Positions 9,056 to 17,587 are shown, counted from the first letter of the stretch. The stretch is DNA of 64,000 nucleotides from Streptomyces sp. NBC_00271 (GCF_036178845.1 NZ_CP108070.1:2666001-2730000); one strand, 5' to 3'. The notes: a model not told the origin generated them from the sequence alone. Numbers and translations: made by a program.

Positions 9056-9065
9056 CCCCTAGACT
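9038..9065 (+). promoter_or_regulatory. Promoter of the HxlR-type gene, leaderless
   Basis: TTGGAC at 9038-9043 and TAGACT at 9060-9065 are separated by 16 nt. Transcription would begin about 7 nt later, at the ATG at 9072, so the mRNA is probably leaderless. Confidence 0.6.
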
Positions 9066-9071
9066 GGTGGC

Positions 9072-9533
9072 ATGAAGGACGCCCGCCCCTGTTCGATCGC
9101 CGACACACTCGCTCTCGTCGGCGAGAAGTACTCCCTGTTGGTACTGCGCGAGGTGTCGCTCGGCGCCACCCGCTTCGACCAGCTCGTCCGCAACATCGGC
9201 GCACCGCGCGATGTGCTCACCGCCCGCCTGAAACGGCTCGTCGACGCGGGCGTACTGGAGAAGGTCGAGTACAGCGACCGCCCGAAGCGCTACGAGTACC
9301 GGCCCACCCAGGCCGGTCTGGAACTGGAGCCGGTGCTGCACACGCTGATGGCGTGGGGCGACCGTCATCTCCAGGAGGGCGGTTTCCGTCCCATGGTGCT
9401 GGAGCACACCTGCGGCCATGAGCTGGTCCCGCAGGTCGTGTGCCGGGAGTGCGGCGAGGTGGTCGAGCACGGCCACCTGACGGCCCACCCGCAGACCCCG
9501 GGCTGGACGGCGACGGGACCTGCGGTGGCGTAG
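9072..9533 (+). CDS. HxlR-family winged-helix transcriptional regulator
   Basis: The 153-residue protein opens with RPCSIADTLALVGEKYSLLVLREVSLGATRFDQLVRNIGAPRDVLTARLKRLVDAGVLEKVEY, the HxlR winged helix with its CxxxxALxxxGxKW-like start and recognition helix. A C-terminal extension has CGHELVPQVVCRECGEVV, a Cys/His arrangement (C-x-H then C-x2-C) that could bind metal, as seen in related two-domain HxlR proteins. It probably represses the divergent thiolase and itself through the palindromes between them. The effector is unknown. Confidence 0.92.
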   Translation: MKDARPCSIADTLALVGEKYSLLVLREVSLGATRFDQLVRNIGAPRDVLTARLKRLVDAGVLEKVEYSDRPKRYEYRPTQAGLELEPVLHTLMAWGDRHLQEGGFRPMVLEHTCGHELVPQVVCRECGEVVEHGHLTAHPQTPGWTATGPAVA

Positions 9534-9599
9534 GGACGAGCCTGCACCGGCTCAGGGACGGGCCTGCGGTGGCGCGGGCCCGGAAGAACCCCGTAGGGG

Positions 9600-10331
9600 C
9601 TAATCGGTCCCCTTGTAGACGTCGAGCCGTCCGCACATCCCGAACTTGCCGTGCGCGGACGGCTGTTCGGCCCGTACGCGGGCGTCGGCGAGGTGGGAGA
9701 CATCGCCCCGCTCCAGCCGGTCGAGCTGCTCTCCCGTGGCCGCGGCGGCGGCCTCGGCACCGCGCCGCCATCGCTCGCGCCACTCGGCGAGCCGGGGCCG
9801 CACCAGCGCGGCCGCGGCCCGGTGGAACGCGGCGAGCGGCTCGGGCCCGTCCGCCGCGCGCAGCGCCCGGTAGCCCTCCAGGGCGAGGTCCCGCCGGGCG
9901 CGGGCGACCCGCTCCCGCTCCGCCTCGGGCGCGTCGGCCGGGATCACCGTCGCGGCCGCGTACGTCTCGGGGTCGGTCAGGTACTCCGGAGGCAGGGTGA
10001 GCACGGCGTCACCCGCTTCGGGGAGGCCGTTGTTCTGCATGAGGACGGTGATGCGCAGGTCGTCCTCGTTGACCAGGCGATGGATGGTGCCGGGCGTGAA
10101 CCACGCGACGGTGCCGGCTTCGAGCGGTGTGACCTCGTACCCGGACGTCGTCAGCGTCTGCACCGCTCCGCGCCCGCCGGTGACGACGTACGCCTCCGAG
10201 CAGGTCAGGTGCAGATGGGGGGTGCCGCCGGAGACTCCGTCGGGGGCGGGCCAGTCGTACACGCAGAGGTGCGAGACGGCGACGGCGCCCGGCAGCCCGG
10301 TGAACACCGGGGTCGCGTGCGCGCCGCTCAC
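9600..10331 (-). CDS. Cupin-domain protein
   Basis: The 243 residues begin at GTG 10331, which overlaps the TGA of the upstream gene (GTGA), so translation is coupled. The N-terminal half is a cupin barrel: TPHLHLTCSEAYVVTGGRG is motif 1, with two His and one Glu as expected metal ligands, and GTVAWFTPGTIHRLVN is motif 2 with the last His. The C-terminal half is helical and rich in A, E and R. It is the last gene of an operon with a PmoA-like protein and a Gfo/Idh/MocA dehydrogenase, so a role in sugar or sugar-acid catabolism (isomerase or sensor) is plausible but unproven. Confidence 0.85.
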   Translation of the reverse strand: MSGAHATPVFTGLPGAVAVSHLCVYDWPAPDGVSGGTPHLHLTCSEAYVVTGGRGAVQTLTTSGYEVTPLEAGTVAWFTPGTIHRLVNEDDLRITVLMQNNGLPEAGDAVLTLPPEYLTDPETYAAATVIPADAPEAERERVARARRDLALEGYRALRAADGPEPLAAFHRAAAALVRPRLAEWRERWRRGAEAAAAATGEQLDRLERGDVSHLADARVRAEQPSAHGKFGMCGRLDVYKGTD

Positions 10332-11269
10332 CACGGGTGCTCCTCCAGGTACTTGGCGACCTCCTCGCGTTCCCAGGCCCCGTCGGCCACGACGACGCGG
10401 TAGCGGCGGGTGAGGGTGGCGCCGGGGGCGAGTTCGAGCTCTTCGAAGAACGCGAACGAGGGGGCGACGGCGGCGAACGGATCGTTGCGCACGAACCAAT
10501 GGGCCGGGTGGGCGCCGCCCTCCCCGGTGTGGTCGTTCTCGGGACCGTGCGCGAAGACGAGCGTCGCGTGGCCGTCGGCGCCGTCGTGCTCGCCGGAGTA
10601 CGCGAGCCAGGGCGCCTGTTGCCCCATCAGGCCGGGCCCTTCGGAGTCCGGCCCGATGATCCGGCCGTCCCGGAAGGCACGCGGTCCGCGCCAGAACAGG
10701 CCCGTGTAGCCGGCCATCTCCCGCCCCGCGGTGGTCGGGCTGCCGAAGCGCAGCGCCTCGTCCCGCCGGTTGGTGACCGCGGTCGTCCAGGTCAGCGCCC
10801 AGGAACCCGATGCGGGATCGACGTCGTGCACCTCGACGCGGCGCTCCTCCTCGGCCCACAGCTCACCGTCGTACGGATGCCAGGTGAGGCGCTCGGCGAT
10901 GACCGCGCGGCTCCCGTCCGAGACCACCTGGTCGAAGCCGACGTGGGCCATCGACCCGACGCGCTCCGGGAGTTCGAGGTATCCCTCCCCGTGGACGTAC
11001 GTGTTGCCGCCCCACAGGTTGGAGCCCGACAGGTGGGAGGCCGTCATCTGGAGGCCCTTGTGCCAGCGGTGGTCGTTGGGCCGGTAGTCCGTGACGATGT
11101 CACCGGCCAGCGTCCTGAGGGGGTGCAGATACGGCTTGGGGGCCTCCCAGGCCGCCTCGGGCCGGTAGACGTAGCTCAACAGCTCCACGCCGGTGGTCGT
11201 GTCGCTGATCGTGATGCGATCACCATGGGCGTGGACGATACGCAGCGCACCCTGCGCGGACCCGGTCAT
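10328..11269 (-). CDS. PmoA-like (DUF6807) protein
   Basis: This 313-residue protein belongs to the family Pfam calls methane oxygenase PmoA or DUF6807, named for a misleading link to methane oxidation. Conserved blocks visible are PYLHPLRTLAGDIVTDYRPNDHRWHKGLQM, GYTGLFWRGPRAF and AHWFVRNDPFAAVAPSFAF, with several His/Asp residues that could form an active site. In actinobacteria the family sits beside Gfo/Idh/MocA dehydrogenases, as here. It starts with ATGA overlapping the stop of the upstream gene and ends with GTGA into the next, so the three genes are translated as a unit. The biochemical reaction is not established. Confidence 0.85.
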   Translation of the reverse strand: MTGSAQGALRIVHAHGDRITISDTTTGVELLSYVYRPEAAWEAPKPYLHPLRTLAGDIVTDYRPNDHRWHKGLQMTASHLSGSNLWGGNTYVHGEGYLELPERVGSMAHVGFDQVVSDGSRAVIAERLTWHPYDGELWAEEERRVEVHDVDPASGSWALTWTTAVTNRRDEALRFGSPTTAGREMAGYTGLFWRGPRAFRDGRIIGPDSEGPGLMGQQAPWLAYSGEHDGADGHATLVFAHGPENDHTGEGGAHPAHWFVRNDPFAAVAPSFAFFEELELAPGATLTRRYRVVVADGAWEREEVAKYLEEHPW

Positions 11270-12468
11270 GCCGACACCTCCTGGCTCACGGTGGCCGCGG
11301 ACTCGTCGGCGGACGCGGCGGGCGGCGCCCAGCCCGGCGCGCCCCCGTGCAGGGCCGTGTAGAACGGGTCCCCGGGCCCGACCTCCCCCGCGCGGACGGT
11401 CGTGTCCGTGAACGCCGACTTGTAGAGCGCAGTGATCAGTTCCAGACTGGTGCGCCCGTCGGCGCCGCTGCTGCGCGGCCGCTCACCCGCGCGCATGCTC
11501 GCGACCAGCTCCCGCAGCTGCTCCAGATGCGAGCTGGGCACGTCCGCACCGAAGTCACGCCAGGCCGCCACGTCCTCGTCGGACACGTCGGGGGCCGGGG
11601 TGATCCGCCAGTTGTCGTTGCTGTGGCCGTAGAGGTGCGTGAGCTCGACGGTGGCGCGTTCGCAGTCGATACGGATGCGGCTCACCTCGTCCGGGCTCAG
11701 GACACTGTTGACGATCGTGGCCAGCGCGCCGCTCTCGAAGCGGACGAGGGCGGTCGAGACGTCCTCCGTCTCCAGGTCGTGCACCAGGCGCCCGGCCATC
11801 GCCCGCACCTCGCTCCACGGCCCCATCAGGTCCAGGAGCAGGTCCATCTGGTGGATGCCGTGCCCCATCGCGGGCCCGCCGCCCTCGGTCTCCCAGCGCC
11901 CGCGCCAGGGCACGGCGTAGTACTCGGCGTTGCGGTACCAGGTGGTCTGGCAGTGCGCGACGAGCGGGCGGCCCATGGTCCGCTCGGCGATGAGGCGCCG
12001 CACGTGCCGGGACCCCGAGCCGAACCGGTGCTGGAAGACGATGGCCGCGTACGGGCCCCCGTCCTTGCCCTCCTGCGCCTCGACGGCGTCGAAGTCGGCG
12101 AGCGTCAGGACCGGCGGCTTCTCGCACCAGACCCAGGCTCCGGCGCGCAGCGCGGCGACGGTCTGGTCACGGTGCAGGGTCGGCGGGGTGCAGATCGCGA
12201 CCAGGTCCGGCCGCTGCTCCTCCAGCATGCGGTCCAGATCGGTGTACGCGTGCGGGATGCCCGCCTCGGCGCAGAACTTCTGGACGGTGTCCTCCGCGAT
12301 GTCGACCGCGGCGACGATCTCCGTCTCGCCCTCCTCGGCGAGCCGGGCGAGCGCGGGAACATGGCTCCCGCGCGCGATGGCGCCCGTACCGATGACGGCG
12401 GCCCGGATACGGCGGCCCTCGAACGGGGTCGCGGGACGGTTGGGGGCGGACTCGGTGCTCTTACTCAT
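11266..12468 (-). CDS. Gfo/Idh/MocA-family oxidoreductase
   Basis: The 400-residue protein has an N-terminal Rossmann NAD(P)-binding domain (IRAAVIGTGAIARGSHVPAL) and the family signature VWCEKPPVL, which places the catalytic Lys of the E-K-P motif. The C-terminal alpha/beta domain has GGPAMGHGIHQMDLLLDLMG with conserved G, H and D near the active site. It would oxidise a sugar, inositol or sugar derivative. It is first in a three-gene operon with a PmoA-like and a cupin protein. ATG 12468 was chosen over frame-open sequence further upstream, which is non-coding in composition and contains palindromes. Confidence 0.92.
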   Translation of the reverse strand: MSKSTESAPNRPATPFEGRRIRAAVIGTGAIARGSHVPALARLAEEGETEIVAAVDIAEDTVQKFCAEAGIPHAYTDLDRMLEEQRPDLVAICTPPTLHRDQTVAALRAGAWVWCEKPPVLTLADFDAVEAQEGKDGGPYAAIVFQHRFGSGSRHVRRLIAERTMGRPLVAHCQTTWYRNAEYYAVPWRGRWETEGGGPAMGHGIHQMDLLLDLMGPWSEVRAMAGRLVHDLETEDVSTALVRFESGALATIVNSVLSPDEVSRIRIDCERATVELTHLYGHSNDNWRITPAPDVSDEDVAAWRDFGADVPSSHLEQLRELVASMRAGERPRSSGADGRTSLELITALYKSAFTDTTVRAGEVGPGDPFYTALHGGAPGWAPPAASADESAATVSQEVSA

Positions 12469-12824
12469 GTACGTGATCAGCGCTCCATCGGACGCGACGT
12501 CAGACGTTGGCCAACGCGTGGTGTCACCGAGACGGAACCGGCGGCAGCAAGCGCTTTCTCTACTGCTGCAACGTATGTGGCGGTCCAGCGGCAGGTCAAC
12601 ACCCCGGTCACCCCGTGGACAACGTTGCCCACCGGCTCGGCACAGGACCGTCACGGCCCGCCCGCCCGTCCGCCCACCGCCCCACCGCTGTCTGCGCACG
12701 AAACCCCTGTGGCCGGGCTGTCCTTGGGGGACGCTACGCTGCCACCAACACCCGTGATCACCGCGCACCGCGGCCCGGCGTGCCCGTCGCCCCTTTCCGA
12801 TCAGCGCTTGGACCACCTCACTTC
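12469..12824. promoter_or_regulatory. Divergent intergenic region with palindromes (356 nt)
   Basis: No gene is seen. CGTTGGCCAACG at 12505-12516 is a perfect 12-bp palindrome, and AAGCGCTT at 12549-12556 matches the 8-bp core common to LacI-family operators. Both lie 35-90 bp upstream of the dehydrogenase operon, so sugar-responsive control is a reasonable guess. The remainder, towards uppP, is C-rich with no clear box. Confidence 0.5.
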
Positions 12825-13700
12825 ATGTCTTGGTTTGAATCCCTCATCCTCGGACTCGTCCAGGGGCTGACCGAATTCCTTCCCGTCTCCTCCAGTGCGC
12901 ATCTGCGCCTGACGGCGGCGTTCTCCGGCTGGGAGGACCCCGGAGCGGCCTTCACCGCGATCACCCAGCTCGGCACGGAGGCGGCGGTACTGATCTACTT
13001 CCGCAAGGATGTCGGCCGGATCCTCGCGGCGTGGTTCCGCTCGCTCACGAACAAGGAGATGCGCCGGAACCACGACGCCCAGATGGGCTGGCTGGTCATC
13101 GTCGGCTCCATACCCATCGGCGTGCTCGGCCTGACACTCAAGGACCAGATCGAGGGCCCGTTCCGCGATCTGCGGATCACCGCGACGATGCTCATCGTCA
13201 TGGGCGTGGTCATCGGCATCGCCGACCGGCTCGCGGCGCGTGACGAGACCGGCGGGAAGCACCGGGCGCCCAAGCAGCGCAAGGCCCTCGAGGACCTGAA
13301 CGTCAAGGACGGCCTGCTGTACGGCCTCTGCCAGGCGATGGCCCTGATCCCCGGCGTCTCCCGGTCCGGCGCGACCATCAGCGGCGGTCTCTTCATGGGC
13401 TACACCCGTGCCGCGGCGGCCCGCTACTCCTTCCTCCTCGCCATGCCGGCCGTGCTCGCCTCGGGCGCCTTCGAGGTCAAGGACGCCACCGCGAACGGCC
13501 ATGTGTCATGGGGGCCGACCATCTTCGCGACGGTGATCGCGTTCGCGGTCGGTTACGCCGTCATCGCGTGGTTCATGAAGTTCATCTCGCACAAGAGCTT
13601 CATGCCGTTCGTCTGGTACCGGATCGCCCTCGGCATCGTCATCATCGCGCTGGTCTCGACCGGCGGTCTGAGCCCGCACGCGGCCGAGTCCGCGGGCTGA
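12825..13700 (+). CDS. uppP: Undecaprenyl-diphosphatase UppP (BacA)
   Basis: The 291-residue membrane enzyme removes a phosphate from undecaprenyl diphosphate to recycle the lipid carrier for peptidoglycan, and overproduction gives bacitracin resistance in other bacteria. Both signature motifs are present: E17-FLPVSSSAH near the N-terminus and [14 protein letters not shown] in the second half, with hydrophobic helices between and after them. ATG 12825 gives the standard [19 protein letters not shown]-terminus; the frame is open further upstream but non-coding in character. Confidence 0.96.
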   Translation: MSWFESLILGLVQGLTEFLPVSSSAHLRLTAAFSGWEDPGAAFTAITQLGTEAAVLIYFRKDVGRILAAWFRSLTNKEMRRNHDAQMGWLVIVGSIPIGVLGLTLKDQIEGPFRDLRITATMLIVMGVVIGIADRLAARDETGGKHRAPKQRKALEDLNVKDGLLYGLCQAMALIPGVSRSGATISGGLFMGYTRAAAARYSFLLAMPAVLASGAFEVKDATANGHVSWGPTIFATVIAFAVGYAVIAWFMKFISHKSFMPFVWYRIALGIVIIALVSTGGLSPHAAESAG

Positions 13701-13720
13701 CGCTCACCGAAGGCACCCCC

Positions 13721-14296
13721 TCAGCCGCTCGGGCGGTCCGTCCCGGGCAGGGCGAGCGCCCAGGGTTCCGGTTCGATCCGCGCGCCGTTGGCGACGTACG
13801 CGATCGTGCGGTACCAGCCCGCGAGGACCAGCAGTTCGAGGACTTCGGGCTCGTCGAGGTGTTCCCGCAGTCCGCTCCAGGCCGCGTCGCCCACCCGGGC
13901 CGTGTCGTGCAGTTCGTCGACGGCACGGAGCAGCGCCGCCTGTCGGCCGGACCAGGCCGGATGGTCGGGTCCGCCGGTCGCCGTGAGCGTCACCTGCCGC
14001 GCGGTGAGTCCGGCCGTCTCGGCGTACGTCGCCATGTGGACACCCCACTCGTACGCGCATCCGGAGCGGGCGGCGACGCGGGCGATGACGAGTTCTCGGT
14101 CGGCGTCGCTCAGCCGGCCGTGGACGAGGAGGCCCGCGCCCAGTGCCCTCATGCGTGAGGCGAGTTCCGGGTGGCGCTCCAGCACCTTGAACAGCATCAG
14201 GGGCTCACGGGCGACACCGGGCGGCATCCACCGGTGCAACGCGCTGTCGGTCCCGGGCTCGTAGGGCGGGGTGACGCCGTCGATGCGCTGCTTCAT
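13721..14296 (-). CDS. Carboxymuconolactone decarboxylase / AhpD-like protein
   Basis: The 191 residues form the all-helical CMD/AhpD fold: LSDADRELVIARVAARSGCAYEWGVHMATY contains the E-x10-C-x6-H arrangement of the family active site, but with one Cys rather than the CxxC pair of true AhpD. A peroxidase role is therefore doubtful, and a lactone- or quinone-related role is possible. The start at 14296 follows AAGG. The gene is divergent from an HxlR regulator across a near-perfect operator. Confidence 0.85.
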   Translation of the reverse strand: MKQRIDGVTPPYEPGTDSALHRWMPPGVAREPLMLFKVLERHPELASRMRALGAGLLVHGRLSDADRELVIARVAARSGCAYEWGVHMATYAETAGLTARQVTLTATGGPDHPAWSGRQAALLRAVDELHDTARVGDAAWSGLREHLDEPEVLELLVLAGWYRTIAYVANGARIEPEPWALALPGTDRPSG

Positions 14297-14305
14297 GGCT
14301 CGCAG

Positions 14306-14334
14306 CCTTGCGCTTCTGAAATCGAAGCGCAAGG
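14306..14334. promoter_or_regulatory. Perfect inverted repeat between CMD and HxlR genes (likely operator)
   Basis: The arms CCTTGCGCTTC (14306-14316) and its exact complement (14324-14334) are 11 bp each, with a 7-nt spacer. The site sits 10 nt from the CMD ATG and 8 nt before the HxlR GTG, ideal for one dimer controlling both genes. Confidence 0.72.
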
Positions 14335-14341
14335 GTAGGAG

Positions 14342-14803
14342 GTGAGCGACTCCCAGCGAGAGGTACTCACGAGAGGTACTCACTTGGGCACGACACCCGC
14401 GCCGAGCGATTCGACTTCCGGCATTGCGCGGCGGGGTGATCCGGGCCCCGGCGGCGCCGCGTCGAGCGCTTCCGTCCCCGGCCGCCCCGTGCGCGGCTCG
14501 GCCGGCGGTCGTCCCGTCATGGCGGCGCTGGATCTGCTCGGCCGGCGCTGGACGCTGCGGGTCATCTGGGAACTGCACCGCAACGGCGCCCCGATCGGCT
14601 TCCGGGACCTCCGACGCCGTTGCGACGACATGTCGTCCAGCGTCCTGTCCACGCGCCTCACGGAACTCCGCGAGGCGGGCATCGCCGCGTCGACATCGAC
14701 GGCGGCACAGCCGACGTGGCGTCTCACCGCGCTCGGCGACGACCTGGTCACCGCGATGGGACCGCTGCTGGACTGGTCCCGCGCCTGGGCCGAACGGCGG
14801 TGA
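14342..14803 (+). CDS. HxlR-family winged-helix regulator
   Basis: The C-terminal 95 residues are a typical HxlR domain (VMAALDLLGRRWTLRVIWEL, then FRDLRRRCDDMSSSVLSTRLTELREAGI). The first 55 residues are low-complexity, rich in G, S, P and R, and may not all be translated. The reported start GTG 14342 overlaps the best Shine-Dalgarno sequence (AGGAGG); TTG 14387 has GAGAGG at good spacing and is a real alternative. A perfect 13-bp tandem duplication, GAGAGGTACTCAC at 14358-14370 and 14371-14383, lies in this N-terminal stretch. It likely regulates the divergent CMD-like gene. Confidence 0.85.
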   Translation: MSDSQREVLTRGTHLGTTPAPSDSTSGIARRGDPGPGGAASSASVPGRPVRGSAGGRPVMAALDLLGRRWTLRVIWELHRNGAPIGFRDLRRRCDDMSSSVLSTRLTELREAGIAASTSTAAQPTWRLTALGDDLVTAMGPLLDWSRAWAERR

Positions 14804-14964
14804 TCGACGAGGCCTTCCGGGGCGCTCAACTCCGGGGCCGACATGTCGTCGTACGGATCGACTGAGCCCGTTCGCGTCACTCCGCGTCGGCCGTGACGAA
14901 CCGCATAGGGGATGAGTAGCCGCCCGGTAGCGCAGTGTCAGTCCTTGCCCCTAGGCTGGTGCGC

Positions 14965-15144
14965 ATGTCCCCCGATTTAATGTCCTCTGGTTCCGTGCGG
15001 TCCGCTGCAGCGCTGAACGAGCAGATCCGCGCCTTGTGGATGCGCGCGGGCGGCTCCCTCTCCGCCCAGGAGCGCGCGGAGTACGAGCTGTTGGTCGTGA
15101 AGTGGGCGGAAGCGATACGCGGAGAGGTCGTCGAGGCCGCGTGA
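14965..15144 (+). CDS. Small conserved Streptomyces-type protein (59 aa), unknown
   Basis: This short acidic/basic helical protein (LNEQIRALWMRAGGSLSAQERAEYELLVVKWAEAIRGEVVEAA) resembles small proteins found across Streptomyces. A -10-like TAGGCT 10 nt before the ATG at 14965 suggests a leaderless start. An in-frame GTG at 14935 is possible but lies inside the promoter. I recognise no domain. Confidence 0.7.
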   Translation: MSPDLMSSGSVRSAAALNEQIRALWMRAGGSLSAQERAEYELLVVKWAEAIRGEVVEAA

Positions 15145-15204
15145 GATCGGGCATGGGGACCCGCACGAAGTCGAAGGGCCGGTGACCGGCGTCCTTGTCG
15201 GGGC

Positions 15205-15945
15205 TCACCGTCCCCCGGACACCCGCAACACCGCCCCCGTCGTGTACGACGCGTCGGGCGACATCAACCACGCGATGGCCGCGGCGACTTCCTCGGCCTG
15301 ACCGACGCGGCGCAGCGGAATCGACGAGGCGGCCCGCTCGGCGCGGCCCGGATCTCCGCTGGTGGCGTGCATCTCCGTGGCGATCATGCCGGGTGCGACC
15401 GCGTTGACGCGGATGCCGTCCGGGCCGAGTTCCTTGGCGAGGCCCACCGTCAGGGCGTCGACGGCGGCCTTCGTGGCCGCGTAGTGGACGAAGTCACCGG
15501 GGCTGCCGAGTGTGGCCGCCGCCGAGGACACATTGACGATGACGCCGCTCCCCCAGGCCGCCATGGACCGGGCGGCCCGCCGCGAACACAGCAGCGTGCC
15601 CAGCAGGTTGACGTCCACCACTCGCCGTAGGTCGGCGGGGTCGATGTCCGCGAGCCTGCCGAGCGGACCGGTCACACCGGCGTTGTTCACCAGTCCCGTC
15701 ACCGGACCGAGCCGGTCCGCGGCCGTGTCGAAGAGCCGCTCGACGTCGTCCTCGTCGGAGGTGTCCACGCGTACCGTGACGCAGCGGGCCCCCGCCGCGC
15801 GGACGGCGCTCGCGGTCCACTCCGCGGCGGCGCCGTCGCGCACGTACCCCACCGCCACATCGTGTCCGTCCGCCGCGAGACGCGCGCACGTCGCGGCCCC
15901 GATCCCCCGGCTGCCGCCCGTGACGACGGTGACATGGCGTGTCAT
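15205..15945 (-). CDS. SDR-family NAD(P)-dependent oxidoreductase
   Basis: The 246 residues show the classical short-chain dehydrogenase layout: cofactor loop TGGSRGIGAAT, NNAG motif (VNNAGVTG), catalytic Ser in VNVSSAAA and the YAATK motif (Y-x3-K) in DFVHYAATKAAVD. The C-terminus ends in AVLRVSGGR as in FabG-like reductases. AGGAGG before the ATG at 15945 supports the start. The substrate is unknown, and no neighbour is obviously linked. Confidence 0.92.
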   Translation of the reverse strand: MTRHVTVVTGGSRGIGAATCARLAADGHDVAVGYVRDGAAAEWTASAVRAAGARCVTVRVDTSDEDDVERLFDTAADRLGPVTGLVNNAGVTGPLGRLADIDPADLRRVVDVNLLGTLLCSRRAARSMAAWGSGVIVNVSSAAATLGSPGDFVHYAATKAAVDALTVGLAKELGPDGIRVNAVAPGMIATEMHATSGDPGRAERAASSIPLRRVGQAEEVAAAIAWLMSPDASYTTGAVLRVSGGR

Positions 15946-16076
15946 ACGTGCCTCCTGGTGGCGTACCGGCAACCCGGGTCCGTAGCGAGCCCGTACTCGT
16001 CGTCGATCACTCTACGATCGAGGACGCACCGTCGGGCAAGGGGTGAAGGTGCGCCAACACGCCCTCATGGATACGT

Positions 16077-16622
16077 CTAGGCGACGGGGTCCGCGGCGAC
16101 GTACGGCACGCGGAACACACAGCCTCGGGGCCCCCGCAGCCCGGGGACGCCCTGCCACAGCACGGCCCCGTTCGCGCGCTCCCAGCCGGCGGTCGCCCGG
16201 GACCGCGCCCACTGGGACAAGGCAAGCGCCACCAGCATGATCGGTGGCAGCACTTGATCGGACGCCAGGCCGATGAACAGCAACCAGCAGGCCATGACAC
16301 CCACGAATCCCGCCGTGCGCCACAGCGACAGCCGCCGCACCGCGTCCTGCCCATCGCGCGGTGCGACGACGCTCTCGATCGGCGCGGCAGCGTCGTAGGT
16401 GCGGCGCAGTCGGGCGGGGAGACGAAGACTCATCGGCAGCAGCACCACAGACACGAAGACGATCGCTGTCGATCCCACCATCAGCGTCTCGCGGTGGTGA
16501 GCCGTGCCGTCCAGGGCCAGCAGCGCCGCTTCGGACAGCACCGCGCCCGCGGCCATCATCAGCGCGGAGATCCGCCCCAGATACACCACGCGTATCAGCC
16601 CGTCGCGCGCGTCACCAGCCAC
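16077..16622 (-). CDS. Small integral membrane protein, unknown
   Basis: The 181-residue protein has about four hydrophobic helices: ISALMMAAGAVLSEAALLAL, TAIVFVSVVLLPMSL, TAGFVGVMACWLLFIGLA and VLPPIMLVALALS. GTG 16622 is preferred to an in-frame upstream start because GAGAGG lies at proper spacing. I recognise no family; there are no catalytic residues in the loops that I would trust. Confidence 0.7.
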   Translation of the reverse strand: MAGDARDGLIRVVYLGRISALMMAAGAVLSEAALLALDGTAHHRETLMVGSTAIVFVSVVLLPMSLRLPARLRRTYDAAAPIESVVAPRDGQDAVRRLSLWRTAGFVGVMACWLLFIGLASDQVLPPIMLVALALSQWARSRATAGWERANGAVLWQGVPGLRGPRGCVFRVPYVAADPVA

Positions 16623-16713
16623 CGTCGTACCCCTCTCACCGCCCCGACGCCCCCACGGGCAGGCAAGATCCAACTCCGGGCGGAACGCGAGGTCAATACG
16701 CGAGAGTTCGAGA

Positions 16714-16794
16714 ATGCGCGGTCTTGACCACCACTTGGCCGATGCGCGGTCTTGGCCGATGCGCGGTCTTGATCACCGCTTCGCCGATGCGCGG
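16714..16794. repeat. Short direct repeats, ATGCGCGGTCTTG
   Basis: The 13-mer occurs perfectly at 16714-16726, 16742-16754 and 16759-16771, and a truncated copy (ATGCGCGG) at 16787-16794. The units including the following bases are 28, 17 and 28 nt. They lie in the gap between two minus-strand genes and do not look like coding sequence. Confidence 0.75.
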
Positions 16795-16882
16795 CCGAGT
16801 TGGCGAGCGTCGCGCTCGACCGACCGCACCGGTTCTCCCGTCGACGCCGCTCAGCCGCCCGTTCCCCCTCACGACAGGCCGG

Positions 16883-17584
16883 TCAACGCACCGTGTCTCG
16901 CAGGACGGCGAACAGGCCGCGGCTCTCGTCGCCGTTCTTCGCGCGCCAGTCGGCGACGACATGTCCGCTGGCCGCCCTGGCCGCAGGGGAATGGGCGGCC
17001 TGCGGGTCGGACCGCAGGACACGCGTCACGTCGATGGTCACGGCGCCCGCCGGCTGACCGTGCGGCCCGGCTTCTTCCTTGGTTTCCACCACGATGGCGG
17101 TGCCGTGCTGTCGGTCGTCGACGGCTGCCGACGCGATCACGGTGGAGAAGCCGACTCCAGTGAAGTGGCTCGTGACGGACGGGGCGGGGGTGTCGGTCTC
17201 GCTCTGCGCCTGCGGCTCGGCGCGGCCCTGGAGGAGAGCGAGCAGTTGAGCGACGAGGACCGGGTCATGGGTCCCGTCGTACACCCATCGCCTTCCCAAC
17301 ACCCCGTGCTCGGACGTGCCGATGAGCGCCCGATCGGCTCCGTCGAGCGGCGCCCCGCGGTAGCTGAGCGGCACGTGGTAGGAGCGCGGTCGCTCGCCGG
17401 AGTTGTCCGTGACCACCATGAACTCGATTCCCACCTCCCCTTGGGGATCATCGAGCCGGAAACCACCAGCCTTGGTCAGGTGCGGTTCACTCGCCGTGCC
17501 GATGTACCACGGCTGCCTGGGGAGCCAGGTGGCGAGGAGCTCCAGCTTGGTCGGCGTCATCGTCGTCTTGTAGATCACAGCCAT
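16883..17584 (-). CDS. Maltokinase N-terminal cap-like domain protein
   Basis: The 233 residues match the Mak_N_cap family, the cap domain otherwise found at the N-terminus of maltokinase in the GlgE alpha-glucan pathway. Recognisable blocks are MTPTKLELLATWLP, AGGFRLDDPQGEVGIEFMVV, YHVPLSYRGAPLDGAD and RRWVYDGTHDPVLVAQLLAL. The kinase domain itself is absent, and no glgE or treS is nearby. It starts 3 nt after the stop of the LLM oxidoreductase gene and so is the second gene of that operon. Stand-alone caps are annotated in actinobacteria without known function. Confidence 0.85.
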   Translation of the reverse strand: MAVIYKTTMTPTKLELLATWLPRQPWYIGTASEPHLTKAGGFRLDDPQGEVGIEFMVVTDNSGERPRSYHVPLSYRGAPLDGADRALIGTSEHGVLGRRWVYDGTHDPVLVAQLLALLQGRAEPQAQSETDTPAPSVTSHFTGVGFSTVIASAAVDDRQHGTAIVVETKEEAGPHGQPAGAVTIDVTRVLRSDPQAAHSPAARAASGHVVADWRAKNGDESRGLFAVLRDTVR

Positions 17585-17587
17585 GCT

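Noticed and set aside
7801..12468. Secondary-metabolite gene cluster
   Set aside because: Thiolase, cupin and dehydrogenase genes lack any polyketide, peptide or terpene synthase nearby.
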